From the NCBI RefSeq assembly GCF_009834515.1, contig NZ_CP019426.1, forward strand, positions 3,833,501-3,897,500: a stretch of 64,000 bases of DNA, written 5' to 3'. This document shows positions 1-7,176 of this stretch, in pieces. This stretch comes from Pseudomonas sp. R84. GTDB lineage: Bacteria; Pseudomonadota; Gammaproteobacteria; Pseudomonadales; Pseudomonadaceae. The translations under genes were made by a program, and so were the position numbers. Positions within the stretch are counted from its first letter, which is position 1; each line of letters starts with the position of its first letter. The notes beneath the pieces are model-generated. The model had not been told where the DNA came from, made no database searches, and worked only from the letters and a program-made list of their open reading frames with translations.

Positions 1-105
1 AACTGACCGAGGTGTCTGGCGCCCTGCATCGACCTGAAAAAACGTGTCGATTATGGATTCAACGCTGATCGTTCAAGTCAGTGCATTTCTTCAATATCCC
101 CCAAT

Positions 106-150
106 CAGTCCCCTCTCCCTCCGGGAGAGGGTTAGGGTGAGGGTGAGGGG
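106..150. repeat. Palindromic CCTCTCCCTCCGGGAGAGG repeat
   Basis: A perfect hairpin made of CCCTCTCC and GGAGAGGG around CCTCCGG-type bases, followed by GTTAGGGTGAGGGTGAGGGG. The same arm is present at 33957-33993, and a related arm lies at 4921-4964. It is probably the right end of a small non-coding mobile element whose other arm lies left of the window or has been lost. It sits directly before the LysR gene. Confidence 0.6.
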
Positions 151-194
151 CTTTTGCCTTTACAATGCCCGACACCTCAAACACCGGCCCGCCC

Positions 195-1058
195 ATGGAC
201 ATCGATCTCGCTCGCACCTTTCTGGAAATCGTCCGTCACGGCAGCCTCGCCGCTGCCGCGCAGAAGTTGTTCGTCACACAAACGGCGATCACCGCCCGGG
301 TGCAGAAGCTCGAAAGCCAACTGGGCAGCACACTGTTCGTGCGCAACCGTGCCGGGGCAAAGCTGACGCCCAATGGCGAGGCCTTTGTGATCTACGCCAA
401 TCAACTGGTGCAGACCTGGGAAGCCGCGCGCCGTGATCTGCCGCTGCCCGAGGGCTATCACAACGTGCTGCACATCGGCGGCGAAGTCAGCCTGTGCAAC
501 CCGTTGATGCTGAGTTGGGCGGCGGAGCTGCGCGAGAAGATTCCCGGGCACGCCCTGCGCATGGAAATCCGCGATGGCGAAAACCTGCTGCGCCAACTGG
601 AACTCGGCGTGCTCGACGCGGCGCTGGTCTATCAGCCGGAATACTGGCCGGGATTGCAGGTCGAGCAAGTGCTGGAAGAAAAACTGATTCTGGTGCGTGC
701 GCCCGAGCGCCCCGATCCCTACGTCTACATCGACTGGGGCCCGGACTTTCGCCGCCAGCATGACGCCGCCCTGCCGGAAAAAGCCAAAGCGGCGCTGAGT
801 TTCAACCTCGGCCCGCTAGCCCTGCAATACATCCTCGAACACGGCGGCAGCGGCTACTTCCGCACCCGTGTGGTACGCACGTATCTGGAAAGCGGCGCCC
901 TGGAAGCAGTGACCAAAGCCCCGGAATTCGGCTACCCGACTTATCTTGTCTACTCACGCGACCGCGATTCGGCAACGCTGCAACAAGCCTTCCATCTGCT
1001 GCGCGAAGTGATCCGCACCGATGACGACTGGTCGCAACGCTGGAACCCGCTGAGCTGA
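195..1058 (+). CDS. LysR-family transcriptional regulator
   Basis: Protein of 287 aa with the LysR layout: an N-terminal winged helix-turn-helix (about residues 4-62, with FLEIVRHGSLAAAAQKL and the recognition stretch QTAITARVQKLE) followed by a periplasmic-binding-like effector domain. The ATG at 195 is chosen because MDIDLARTFLEIV is a typical LysR start; an in-frame ATG lies ten codons upstream at 165 but would add unrelated residues, and neither has a clear Shine-Dalgarno sequence. The gene is followed on the same strand by the desaturase-like gene after 111 bp that include a CCGGCC/GGCCGG hairpin (1106-1127). Whether it controls that pair is unknown. The ligand cannot be predicted. Confidence 0.9.
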   Translation: MDIDLARTFLEIVRHGSLAAAAQKLFVTQTAITARVQKLESQLGSTLFVRNRAGAKLTPNGEAFVIYANQLVQTWEAARRDLPLPEGYHNVLHIGGEVSLCNPLMLSWAAELREKIPGHALRMEIRDGENLLRQLELGVLDAALVYQPEYWPGLQVEQVLEEKLILVRAPERPDPYVYIDWGPDFRRQHDAALPEKAKAALSFNLGPLALQYILEHGGSGYFRTRVVRTYLESGALEAVTKAPEFGYPTYLVYSRDRDSATLQQAFHLLREVIRTDDDWSQRWNPLS

Positions 1059-1169
1059 AGCGGCGGCTTTGCACCGGAGCATGGCGCAAGTGACACCGAG
1101 GTCCGGCCTGCACAAACGGCCGGATCGGCTAATCTGCCGGGTATAACAACAATCCCCGCAGGTGATGCA

Positions 1170-2315
1170 GTGAGGCAGACCACCGAGGCATTCCGCAGTC
1201 GCTACCGTGCGGCCATTCACCCGTTGTACAACCCATGGCTGCACGGTGCCTTCGTGCTGCTGTTCGGTGTGCTGGCCATCGCTGCGTTCTCGGCCAGCGT
1301 GCAGCAGGTCAGTCTGCTGGAATGGCTGACGGTGCCGTTGACCCTGCTGTTGTTCAATTTCGGTGTGTACATGGTCCATCGCCATCTCGGCCACCACAAA
1401 AAAACCTTCGCGAAAATGTTCTACGCCCGGCACGCGGGCGATCATCACAGCTTCTTCACTCCCGGCCATATGACCTACGACAGTGCGCGTGACTGGCGGG
1501 TGATTCTGTTCCCCGCCTGGCTGATTGTGCTGCATACGCTGGTGATCACCGTACCGTTGTGGTGGCTGTTGGCACCGGTAAACGCCAACGTTGCCGGGTT
1601 GTTCGGCGGTTGCATGGTGCTGGGTTATCTGACTTACGAAGTGTTTCATGCCTGCGAGCATTTGCCGGCAGACAACCCTTTGGCACGCCTGCCATGGATC
1701 CGCCAGATGCGCCGTTTGCATGAGCTGCATCACCGCCGCGAACGCATGCAGGAGCGCAATTTCAACATCGTCCTGCCGCTGATGGACTACCTGTTCGGCA
1801 CCCTGTACTGGGAGCCGGAAACCACCCCTTTGAGCTATTCGAAAATGCCCATGACCCGCATGCAGCACAGCATCGATATCGCTGGCGATCCCATTGCCGT
1901 ACTGGCCTACGCCGCCAGTGTCGGTCGCTGGCCTGAGTGGCACCCCTCGTCGCTGAAAATCGACGGCCCACACGGCCCGCTGCATGCCGGCGCGCGCTTT
2001 GAAGAAGACATTCATGCCGGCGGCCGTGAAGGCCATTTGAGTTGGGAAGTCACCGAGTACTTGCCCGGTCGGCGCTGGTGCGCGCGGGCGCAAGGTGATC
2101 ATGGATTGTCGTTGCTGCTGACCTATGAATGCAGCGCCGAAGGCAGCGGCGCGCGATTTGTGCGCACACTGGATTATCGCTTCGCCGGTCTGGGCATGCG
2201 CATCGCCAATCACCTGCTGCTCAAGCGCCGCATCGAGCGCGAATCTGCCGCGTCGATGCTGGCGCTGCGCGACATGGCCGCCCAGTACCTGTCATCGGCG
2301 AGGGCCAGCGCGTGA
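1170..2315 (+). CDS. Sterol desaturase/fatty acid hydroxylase fused to SRPBCC-like domain
   Basis: Protein of 381 aa from a GTG start. The N-terminal half (about residues 20-210) has four hydrophobic helices and the histidine clusters of the membrane di-iron fatty acid hydroxylase superfamily: HRHLGHHKK, HAGDHHSFF, HACEH and HELHH. The C-terminal part (about 225-375, beginning near the TRMQHSIDIAGDP stretch) reads like an SRPBCC/polyketide-cyclase lipid-binding fold. Family knowledge predicts an O2-dependent hydroxylase or desaturase of a lipid at the inner membrane; the SRPBCC part could present the hydrophobic substrate. Its stop overlaps the start of the next gene (GTGA), so the two are probably translationally coupled. 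Substrate unknown. Confidence 0.8.
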   Translation: MRQTTEAFRSRYRAAIHPLYNPWLHGAFVLLFGVLAIAAFSASVQQVSLLEWLTVPLTLLLFNFGVYMVHRHLGHHKKTFAKMFYARHAGDHHSFFTPGHMTYDSARDWRVILFPAWLIVLHTLVITVPLWWLLAPVNANVAGLFGGCMVLGYLTYEVFHACEHLPADNPLARLPWIRQMRRLHELHHRRERMQERNFNIVLPLMDYLFGTLYWEPETTPLSYSKMPMTRMQHSIDIAGDPIAVLAYAASVGRWPEWHPSSLKIDGPHGPLHAGARFEEDIHAGGREGHLSWEVTEYLPGRRWCARAQGDHGLSLLLTYECSAEGSGARFVRTLDYRFAGLGMRIANHLLLKRRIERESAASMLALRDMAAQYLSSARASA

Positions 2316-3388
2316 AGCTACGGCATCTGTTGTTGCTGCTGATCCTTATCGTCATCGCGTTCTTATTGTTGATGCCAACCAAAGTCGAACCCGTGGCCTG
2401 GACGCCGTCGCCTGCGCCATCGCTGAAAGAAGGCATTTACGCCGAGAATCAGAAACTCAAAGGCGCAGCGCAGGTCGGGCCGAGCGACATCGAAGGGCCG
2501 GAAGCGTTGCTGCTGGAAAGTGACTTCTTGATCACCGGACTGCACGACGGCCGACTGATCCGTACCAGCCTCGACGGCCAGCAACGCAAAGTACTCGCCG
2601 ACACCGGTGGCCGTCCGCTCGGATTGGCCCGACATCCGAACGGCATGCTGGTGATCGCTGATGGGGTCAAGGGCTTGCTGTCCCTTGATGCGCAAGGTCA
2701 GTTGATTCCTTTGACCACGGAGGCCAATGGTCTGGGCTTCGGTTTCACCGATGATGTGGCCATCGACAAGTCCGGGCATTACGCCTATTTCAGCGATGCA
2801 TCCAGTCGCTGGGGTTATGGCCATGACGGCGAGGCAATCATCGAGCACGGCGGCGACGGACGTCTGCTGCGCTATGACTTCCAGAGCGGTAAAACCAGTG
2901 TGCTGCTGGACAGACTGGAGTTCGCCAACGGCGTGACCCTCGGCCCCGATGACGCCTATGTGCTGGTCAACGAAACCGGCGCTTATCGCATCAGCCGTTA
3001 CTGGCTGACCGGTCCGAAAGCCGGCACTCACGACCTGTTCATCGACAATCTGCCTGGGCTGCCGGACAACCTGGCATTCAATGGCAGCAACCGGTTCTGG
3101 GTGGCGTTGTATGCGCCGCGCAATGCTCTGCTGGATGGCACTGCGGGGCATCCGTTCGTGCGCAAGATGATCGTGCGGGCGCTGAGGGTTTTACCGAAAC
3201 CGGTGGAGAAACGCGGGTTTGTGCTGGGCCTGGACCTGGATGGCAAGGTGATTGCCAATCTGCAGGATGCGAGCAGTGGCAATTACTCGCCGATTACCAC
3301 GGTGCGCGAGTATGGGCCGTGGTTGTATTTTGGCTCGTTGAAGGCCACACATATGGCGCGGATGCCGTTGGATGCGGCCCTGAAGTGA
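2312..3388 (+). CDS. Membrane-anchored SMP-30/strictosidine-synthase-like beta-propeller protein
   Basis: Protein of 358 aa. The GTG at 2312 overlaps the upstream stop as GTGA; the open frame continues further upstream but only antiparallel to coding sequence of the desaturase. Residues 1-25 are one hydrophobic anchor (LRHLLLLLILIVIAFLLLM), followed by a six-bladed propeller with SMP-30/gluconolactonase and strictosidine synthase features (GLHDGRLIR, LARHPNGMLVIADGVKGL, GFTDDVAID, FANGVTLGPDDAYVLVNETG, PGLPDNLAFN). Such proteins are lactonases or esterases, usually with a bound metal. Coupling with the hydroxylase suggests that both act on one lipid-like compound at the periplasmic face of the inner membrane. 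Exact reaction unknown. Confidence 0.8.
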   Translation: MKLRHLLLLLILIVIAFLLLMPTKVEPVAWTPSPAPSLKEGIYAENQKLKGAAQVGPSDIEGPEALLLESDFLITGLHDGRLIRTSLDGQQRKVLADTGGRPLGLARHPNGMLVIADGVKGLLSLDAQGQLIPLTTEANGLGFGFTDDVAIDKSGHYAYFSDASSRWGYGHDGEAIIEHGGDGRLLRYDFQSGKTSVLLDRLEFANGVTLGPDDAYVLVNETGAYRISRYWLTGPKAGTHDLFIDNLPGLPDNLAFNGSNRFWVALYAPRNALLDGTAGHPFVRKMIVRALRVLPKPVEKRGFVLGLDLDGKVIANLQDASSGNYSPITTVREYGPWLYFGSLKATHMARMPLDAALK

Positions 3389-3420
3389 GCCTGATGTTTT
3401 TTGTGTTGCATGGACTTACG

Positions 3421-3533
3421 CCTTCGTCGGAACGCCGCCCGGAGCAGGCTCGCTCCCACAGGGGTTCTTTGCTGACCACAGCATTAGTGGTCAACACAAT
3501 CCACTGTGGGAGCGAGCCTGCTCGCGAAGACGG
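3421..3533. repeat. REP doublet (long variant plus standard)
   Basis: Two inverted REP units. The left one is a long composite (CCTTCGTCGGAACGCCGCCC then GGAGCAGGCTCGCTCCCACAGG), the right one a standard GTGGGAGCGAGCCTGCTCGCGA. The spacer carries a smaller inverted repeat, TGACCACAGCATTAGTGGTCA. It lies between convergent genes. The composite left unit recurs in inverse orientation at 11287-11330. Confidence 0.85.
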
Positions 3534-3537
3534 TCTG

Positions 3538-3702
3538 TCAGTTGCTGGACTTGTCGAACTTGTCCGGATCTTCGTCTTCAGGCAGATCCTCATCCGGCTC
3601 TTCGGGGTTAGCGGTGGTATGCGCCGGGCTGTTGGGTTCAGGATGGGTGGGAACCGGGTCGAATGCGCCCTGCTCTTCACTGGGGAATTTCGGATCGTTC
3701 AT
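3538..3702 (-). CDS. Small acidic proline-rich hypothetical protein
   Basis: A 54-residue product beginning MNDPKFPSEEQGAFD, rich in Pro, Glu and Asp (PEEPDEDLPEDEDPDKFD). There is no signal peptide, membrane segment or known domain. The frame is open 14 codons further upstream, but the internal ATG at 3702 is preferred because the short acidic peptide is the coherent part. It is convergent with the SMP-30-like gene across a REP doublet. It is probably a cytosolic, intrinsically disordered Pseudomonas-specific peptide; function unknown. Confidence 0.55.
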   Translation of the reverse strand: MNDPKFPSEEQGAFDPVPTHPEPNSPAHTTANPEEPDEDLPEDEDPDKFDKSSN

Positions 3703-3811
3703 AAGGCACCTCGCAAAGAGTCGCTGATGGAAGACTCTGTACATTCGAGGTGCCGGTCGTGGCTGTCGTTCCCGTCAATCCGCAACCGCAGGTCGGCGGA
3801 TCATTGTCGAG

Positions 3812-4054
3812 TCAGGACGGGGCCTGCAAATGGCTGACGATTTCGTCTTTGACCTTCAAGCGCTTTTCTTTGAGCTTTTTCAATGCGTCGTCGGTGGGAG
3901 CATCTGAAGTGGCCGTTTCGGCCTTGACCACTTCGGCGTCGGCTTGGGAATACTTGTTGATCAGTGAATCCAGTCGTGGATCCTGGGTGCGTTTTTGCTG
4001 GATCTCTTCCTTCGTGCAACTCAAGTCCTGAAACAGGTCATGGGGAACCGGCAT
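3812..4054 (-). CDS. DUF465/YdcH-like small helical protein
   Basis: Protein of 80 aa, almost entirely predicted helix, with the hallmark of the YdcH/DUF465 family: PRLDSLINKYSQADAEVVKAE, then DDALKKLKEKRLKVKDEIVSHL near the C-terminus. The family consists of small cytosolic antiparallel coiled-coil proteins without an assigned activity, often linked to stationary phase or stress. It stands alone between the acidic peptide gene and the divergent DUF4142 gene, so the 4055-4258 gap should hold both promoters. Confidence 0.75.
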   Translation of the reverse strand: MPVPHDLFQDLSCTKEEIQQKRTQDPRLDSLINKYSQADAEVVKAETATSDAPTDDALKKLKEKRLKVKDEIVSHLQAPS

Positions 4055-4258
4055 GGAACACCTCCGTCAGTTGATCGGCTGGCCAACGCGACCGATTGCG
4101 CTGCCAGTTATCAGAATGGCCTTGGTTGCACGGTTCTGTCGACCACCTGTCAGACCAGCGGTGCCCGTTCGTCGCCCTGTCGCAAATGCGATAAAACCTT
4201 TACTCGCCGCGTTGCCTCCATTGGATAACCCCAACAAAAACTGCGTGGAGATACACCA

Positions 4259-4780
4259 ATGGACGGATTCAACCTGCGTCATCTGGTTTTGGCTGTCGCT
4301 TTGAGCAGCGGCATGGGCAGTGCTTTCGCCGCGACGGACAATGACTTCGTCGATAACGCCGCAGCCGGTGGCATCGCCGAAATCGAAACCAGCCGTCTGG
4401 CCCTGGAAAAAAGCCAATCGGCAGACATCAAGGCGTTCGCCAACATGATGATCACCGATCACGGCAAGGCCAATGACGAACTGGCGACCATTGCCAAGGC
4501 CAATGACATCGAAGTCCCGGACACCACAACCCTGGTCAAACAGGCCAAGGAAAAAATCCTCGAAGTGCGCGATGAGTCCTTTGATGCCGCTTACGCCAAC
4601 AATCAGGTGAAGGCGCACGAAGAGACCATCGAACTGTTCAAGAAACAGGCCAATACCGTGACCGATGACAAGGTTAAAGGCGCTACTGAACTGAAAGCGT
4701 TTGCGCAGAAAATGCTGCCGGGGCTGGAAAAACATTTGGCCGCCGCAAAAGAATTGCAGGCCAAGCATCCGAGCAAGTAA
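4259..4780 (+). CDS. Exported DUF4142 family protein
   Basis: Protein of 173 aa with a Sec signal peptide (residues 1-24, HLVLAVALSSGMGSAFA, cleavage near AFA-A). The mature part is a DUF4142 four-helix bundle: FVDNAAAGGIAEIETSRLAL, ADIKAFANMMITDHGKAND and a closing LKAFAQKMLPGLEKHLAAAKEL. DUF4142 proteins are periplasmic ferritin-like helical bundles, widespread, with no firmly assigned activity; some genomes induce them under osmotic or oxidative stress. The GGAG of the leader (tgcgtggagatacaccaATG) supports this start. The gene is followed by a MITE-like repeat. Confidence 0.85.
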   Translation: MDGFNLRHLVLAVALSSGMGSAFAATDNDFVDNAAAGGIAEIETSRLALEKSQSADIKAFANMMITDHGKANDELATIAKANDIEVPDTTTLVKQAKEKILEVRDESFDAAYANNQVKAHEETIELFKKQANTVTDDKVKGATELKAFAQKMLPGLEKHLAAAKELQAKHPSK

Positions 4781-4789
4781 AAAGCCTTA

Positions 4790-4964
4790 CCCTCACCCCA
4801 GCCCTCCCGAAACGTCGGACCGCCCCGAGGGAGTGGGAGCCGACCGAGGTGGATGTTCGAGTTACGCCGACCTGACAGTCTCGAGTTGAACGCAGGTTTT
4901 GAACATTCCCCAATCGGCTCCCTTTCCCCTCGCCCCCTTGGGGGAGAGGGCTGGGGTGAGGGGG
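4790..4964. repeat. MITE-like element with terminal inverted repeats
   Basis: A 175-bp stretch bounded by CCCTCACCCCAGCCCT at the left and its complement AGGGCTGGGGTGAGGG at the right. It carries no coding frame and includes an inner CGCCCCCTTGGGGGAG hairpin. The ends match those at 33786-33993. It is best explained as a non-autonomous palindromic element like those mobilised by RAYT-type or other transposases. Confidence 0.6.
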
Positions 4965-4996
4965 ATCGATATCAGCCACACCACCAGACTCAAGCG

Positions 4997-5029
4997 TAAA
5001 AAAGGCCGCATCCAAATAGATGCGGCCTT
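4997..5029 (-). terminator. Rho-independent terminator
   Basis: Perfect stem AAGGCCGCATC / GATGCGGCCTT with a six-base loop, followed on the minus strand by a run of T (A-run at 4998-5003). It lies 17 bp past the stop of the minus-strand low-complexity gene and ends that transcript. Confidence 0.85.
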
Positions 5030-5045
5030 GTCATATCCGCCGAAA

Positions 5046-5309
5046 TCAACCGCCATCGGTATCAATATCGGCATCCGTCTCCTCCCCCGGCTTCGCCCGA
5101 TCCGGCTGCGGTTTGAAGCCCGGGCTGAACTCGTTGTCGTTGTCCGTATGCTGGTTCTTCTGATCCACCGCCGGATCGGCACTCTGCGCCTGATCATCCT
5201 CGCCCTGCTGCTGCGTCGGAGCCGGTTGCCCCGGCACCTGCGGGTCAATGGCCGGATCATTGCGATTGATCGGTTCGCCAGATTGGCTCTGCTTCGTTTG
5301 CTCGTTCAT
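5046..5309 (-). CDS. Low-complexity hydrophilic hypothetical protein
   Basis: Protein of 87 aa beginning MNEQTKQSQSGEPINRND. Gln, Asp, Pro and Asn dominate (DPQVPGQPAPTQQQGEDDQ, DADIDTDGG at the end). No signal peptide, membrane helix or recognised domain. The ATG at 5309 is preceded by an AGGTGGC-type purine-rich sequence, and a strong terminator follows the stop, which argues that it is a real transcription unit. It is probably a disordered stress-type protein, divergent from the rsb operon; function unknown. Confidence 0.6.
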   Translation of the reverse strand: MNEQTKQSQSGEPINRNDPAIDPQVPGQPAPTQQQGEDDQAQSADPAVDQKNQHTDNDNEFSPGFKPQPDRAKPGEETDADIDTDGG

Positions 5310-5558
5310 GGCCACCTCGTTGGTCAAACACCCCCGGCACACATCCGCCGGGTGTCAAAGATTCGAAGCCTGCCCTGCGTCAACGTTCAAAACTTCACCG
5401 CACCCGGCCACGCCGACTAGAGTTACCGGGACGTTCCTTGCGCCAGATCAAAAATATACGTGCGTGAACGAACAACTATTTCGAACGGCAAATGTCGATC
5501 ATTCCGCGGCGTTCATTTATAGCGATCGCCCCCCAATTCGCGACGGAGCAACAGGCAC
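5310..5558. promoter_or_regulatory. Divergent promoter region upstream of the rsb operon
   Basis: A 249-bp gap between the divergent low-complexity gene and rsbR. It is AT-richer than its surroundings (for example GATCAAAAATATACG near 5446-5460). It must contain the promoter of the six-gene rsb operon. I could not assign convincing -35/-10 hexamers or an operator. Confidence 0.4.
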
Positions 5559-6410
5559 ATGGCAGCACTGCAGAACAGCACACTCGATGCGATGAAAAAC
5601 AAACAAGCACAACTGCTGAGTGAATGGGTCAACGGACTGGAAACCAGCGGTGCCACGCGTAATCTGAAAGGCCACGACATACAGCAACAAACCGGCGAAT
5701 TCCTGCAACTGGTGATCAATGGTCTGCAAAACGACAACGGCACCAATGTGGCCGCGCCGGGTTGGGAAACCACCCGCCAGTTCCTCGAAAAGCTCTCCCA
5801 CAGCCGCGCCCTGCTCGGCCAGGACTCGCAGCAGACCGCGAGTTTCATCTTCGCCCTCAAAGGCCCGCTGTTTAACCTGCTCCAAAGTCATTACAAAGAC
5901 CAACCGGCGCTGCTGGCCGAACAACTCTGGGAAGTGTCCGAGCTGCTCGACGCGTTCGGCATGCACACCATCCGCACCTTTCAGAAATCCCGCGAAGCGG
6001 TGATCAAGCGTCAACAGGAAGAACTGCTGGAGCTGTCGACCCCGGTGGTCAAGCTGTGGGACGGCGTGCTGGCGCTACCGATGATCGGCACCCTCGACTC
6101 GCAACGCACGCAAGTGGTGATGGAATCGCTGCTGCAACGCATCGTCGACACCGGTTCGGAAATCGCCATCATCGACATCACCGGCGTGCCGACCGTCGAC
6201 ACTCTGGTTGCCCAGCACCTGCTGAAGACTGTCACCGCGATCCGCCTGATGGGCGCCGACTGCATCATCAGCGGCGTACGTCCGCAAATCGCACAAACCA
6301 TCGTCCACCTCGGCCTCGACCTGCAAGGCGTGGTGACCAAAGCCAATCTGGCCGATGCATTGAAACTGGCCCTGACCCGTCTGGGTGTCAGCCTCGTCAA
6401 GACGGTTTAA
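5559..6410 (+). CDS. rsbR: RsbR-type stressosome sensor/co-antagonist
   Basis: Protein of 283 aa. The N-terminal all-helical half (about 1-155) is a non-haem-globin-like RsbR sensory domain; the C-terminal half (160-280) is a STAS domain with LWDGVLALPMIGTL and AIIDITGVPTVDTLVAQHLL. By analogy with Bacillus RsbRA, Thr215 (VDT) and Thr247 (IAQTIV) are the likely RsbT phosphorylation sites. RsbR and RsbS build the stressosome, the large cytosolic complex that holds the kinase RsbT until stress. It is the first gene of a six-gene operon; the next start is 2 bp beyond its stop. The stress signal is unknown. Confidence 0.9.
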   Translation: MAALQNSTLDAMKNKQAQLLSEWVNGLETSGATRNLKGHDIQQQTGEFLQLVINGLQNDNGTNVAAPGWETTRQFLEKLSHSRALLGQDSQQTASFIFALKGPLFNLLQSHYKDQPALLAEQLWEVSELLDAFGMHTIRTFQKSREAVIKRQQEELLELSTPVVKLWDGVLALPMIGTLDSQRTQVVMESLLQRIVDTGSEIAIIDITGVPTVDTLVAQHLLKTVTAIRLMGADCIISGVRPQIAQTIVHLGLDLQGVVTKANLADALKLALTRLGVSLVKTV

Positions 6411-6412
6411 AC

Positions 6413-6775
6413 ATGGAACGTATCCCGATTCTGCAAATGGGCGAATTTCTGCTGGTGACCATTCAGGTCGACATGCATGACCAACTCGCCCTCACCCTGC
6501 AAGATGACTTGTCCGAGCGCATCAGCAAGACCTCGGCGCGGGGCGTGCTGATCGACATCTCCGCGCTGGACATGGTCGACTCGTTCATTGGCCGGATGAT
6601 CGGCACGATTTCCGGCCTGTCGAAAATCATGGACGCCGAAACTGTACTGGTGGGCATGCAACCGGCAGTGGCGATTACTTTGGTGGAACTTGGCATGACG
6701 TTGCCCGGCGTCAGTACCGCACTGAATGTCGAGCGCGGGATGAAGCTGCTCCGGGAACGAGTAGCGCTGCAATGA
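6413..6775 (+). CDS. rsbS: RsbS stressosome scaffold (single STAS domain)
   Basis: Protein of 120 aa, entirely one STAS domain, beginning MERIPILQMGEFLLVTIQVD. VLIDISALDMVDSFIGRMI contains Ser57, which lines up with the phosphorylated serine of Bacillus RsbS (Ser59). RsbS is the core of the stressosome and sequesters RsbT; phosphorylation by RsbT breaks the complex. The ATG at 6413 lies directly after the rsbR stop and its own stop overlaps rsbT (ATGA), so the products are probably made in fixed ratios. The frame is open far upstream but that part is a shadow of rsbR. Confidence 0.92.
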   Translation: MERIPILQMGEFLLVTIQVDMHDQLALTLQDDLSERISKTSARGVLIDISALDMVDSFIGRMIGTISGLSKIMDAETVLVGMQPAVAITLVELGMTLPGVSTALNVERGMKLLRERVALQ

Positions 6776-7176
6776 CCGTACGCAGCAGCGGTACTCAACC
6801 CATCCACATCGAGCAGGATGTCGTGCTCGCGCGCCAGACCGCGCGCAAGTTGGCGACGGAGTGCGGCATGCGTCTGATCGACCTGACCAAAATGGTCACG
6901 GCGGTCAGCGAACTGGCGCGCAACACCATGGTTTACGGTGGCGGCGGCGACATGGACTGGCAGATTCTCGATGAGGATCACAAAGTCGGTCTGCGCTTGA
7001 CCTTTCGCGACGAAGGCCCGGGCATTCCCGACCTGAAACTGGCGATGACCGACGGCTGGACCTCGGGCAGCGGCATGGGCCTGGGCTTGACCGGCGCCAA
7101 ACGTCTGGTCGAAGAGTTCGAACTGGACACCGAGCCCGGCAAAGGCACGCGCATAACGATTACCCGATGGACATGA
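6772..7176 (+). CDS. rsbT: RsbT switch kinase
   Basis: Protein of 134 aa with a GHKL-type ATPase fold: N-box SELARNTMVYGGGG, G1 FRDEGPGIPDL and G2 SGSGMGLGLTGAKRL. RsbT phosphorylates RsbS and RsbR on Ser/Thr; once released it activates a downstream partner, which in Bacillus is the phosphatase RsbU. No RsbU is encoded here, so the partner is more likely the adjacent kinase/phosphatase gene set. It overlaps rsbS by 4 bp (ATGA) and the next gene by 10 bp. Confidence 0.92.
   Translation: MTVRSSGTQPIHIEQDVVLARQTARKLATECGMRLIDLTKMVTAVSELARNTMVYGGGGDMDWQILDEDHKVGLRLTFRDEGPGIPDLKLAMTDGWTSGSGMGLGLTGAKRLVEEFELDTEPGKGTRITITRWT

Noticed and set aside
954..2213. Long open frame on the minus strand opposite the desaturase-like gene
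   Set aside because: High GC gives long antisense frames; composition (Gln/His/Arg-rich) and lack of any domain show it is a shadow of the real plus-strand gene.
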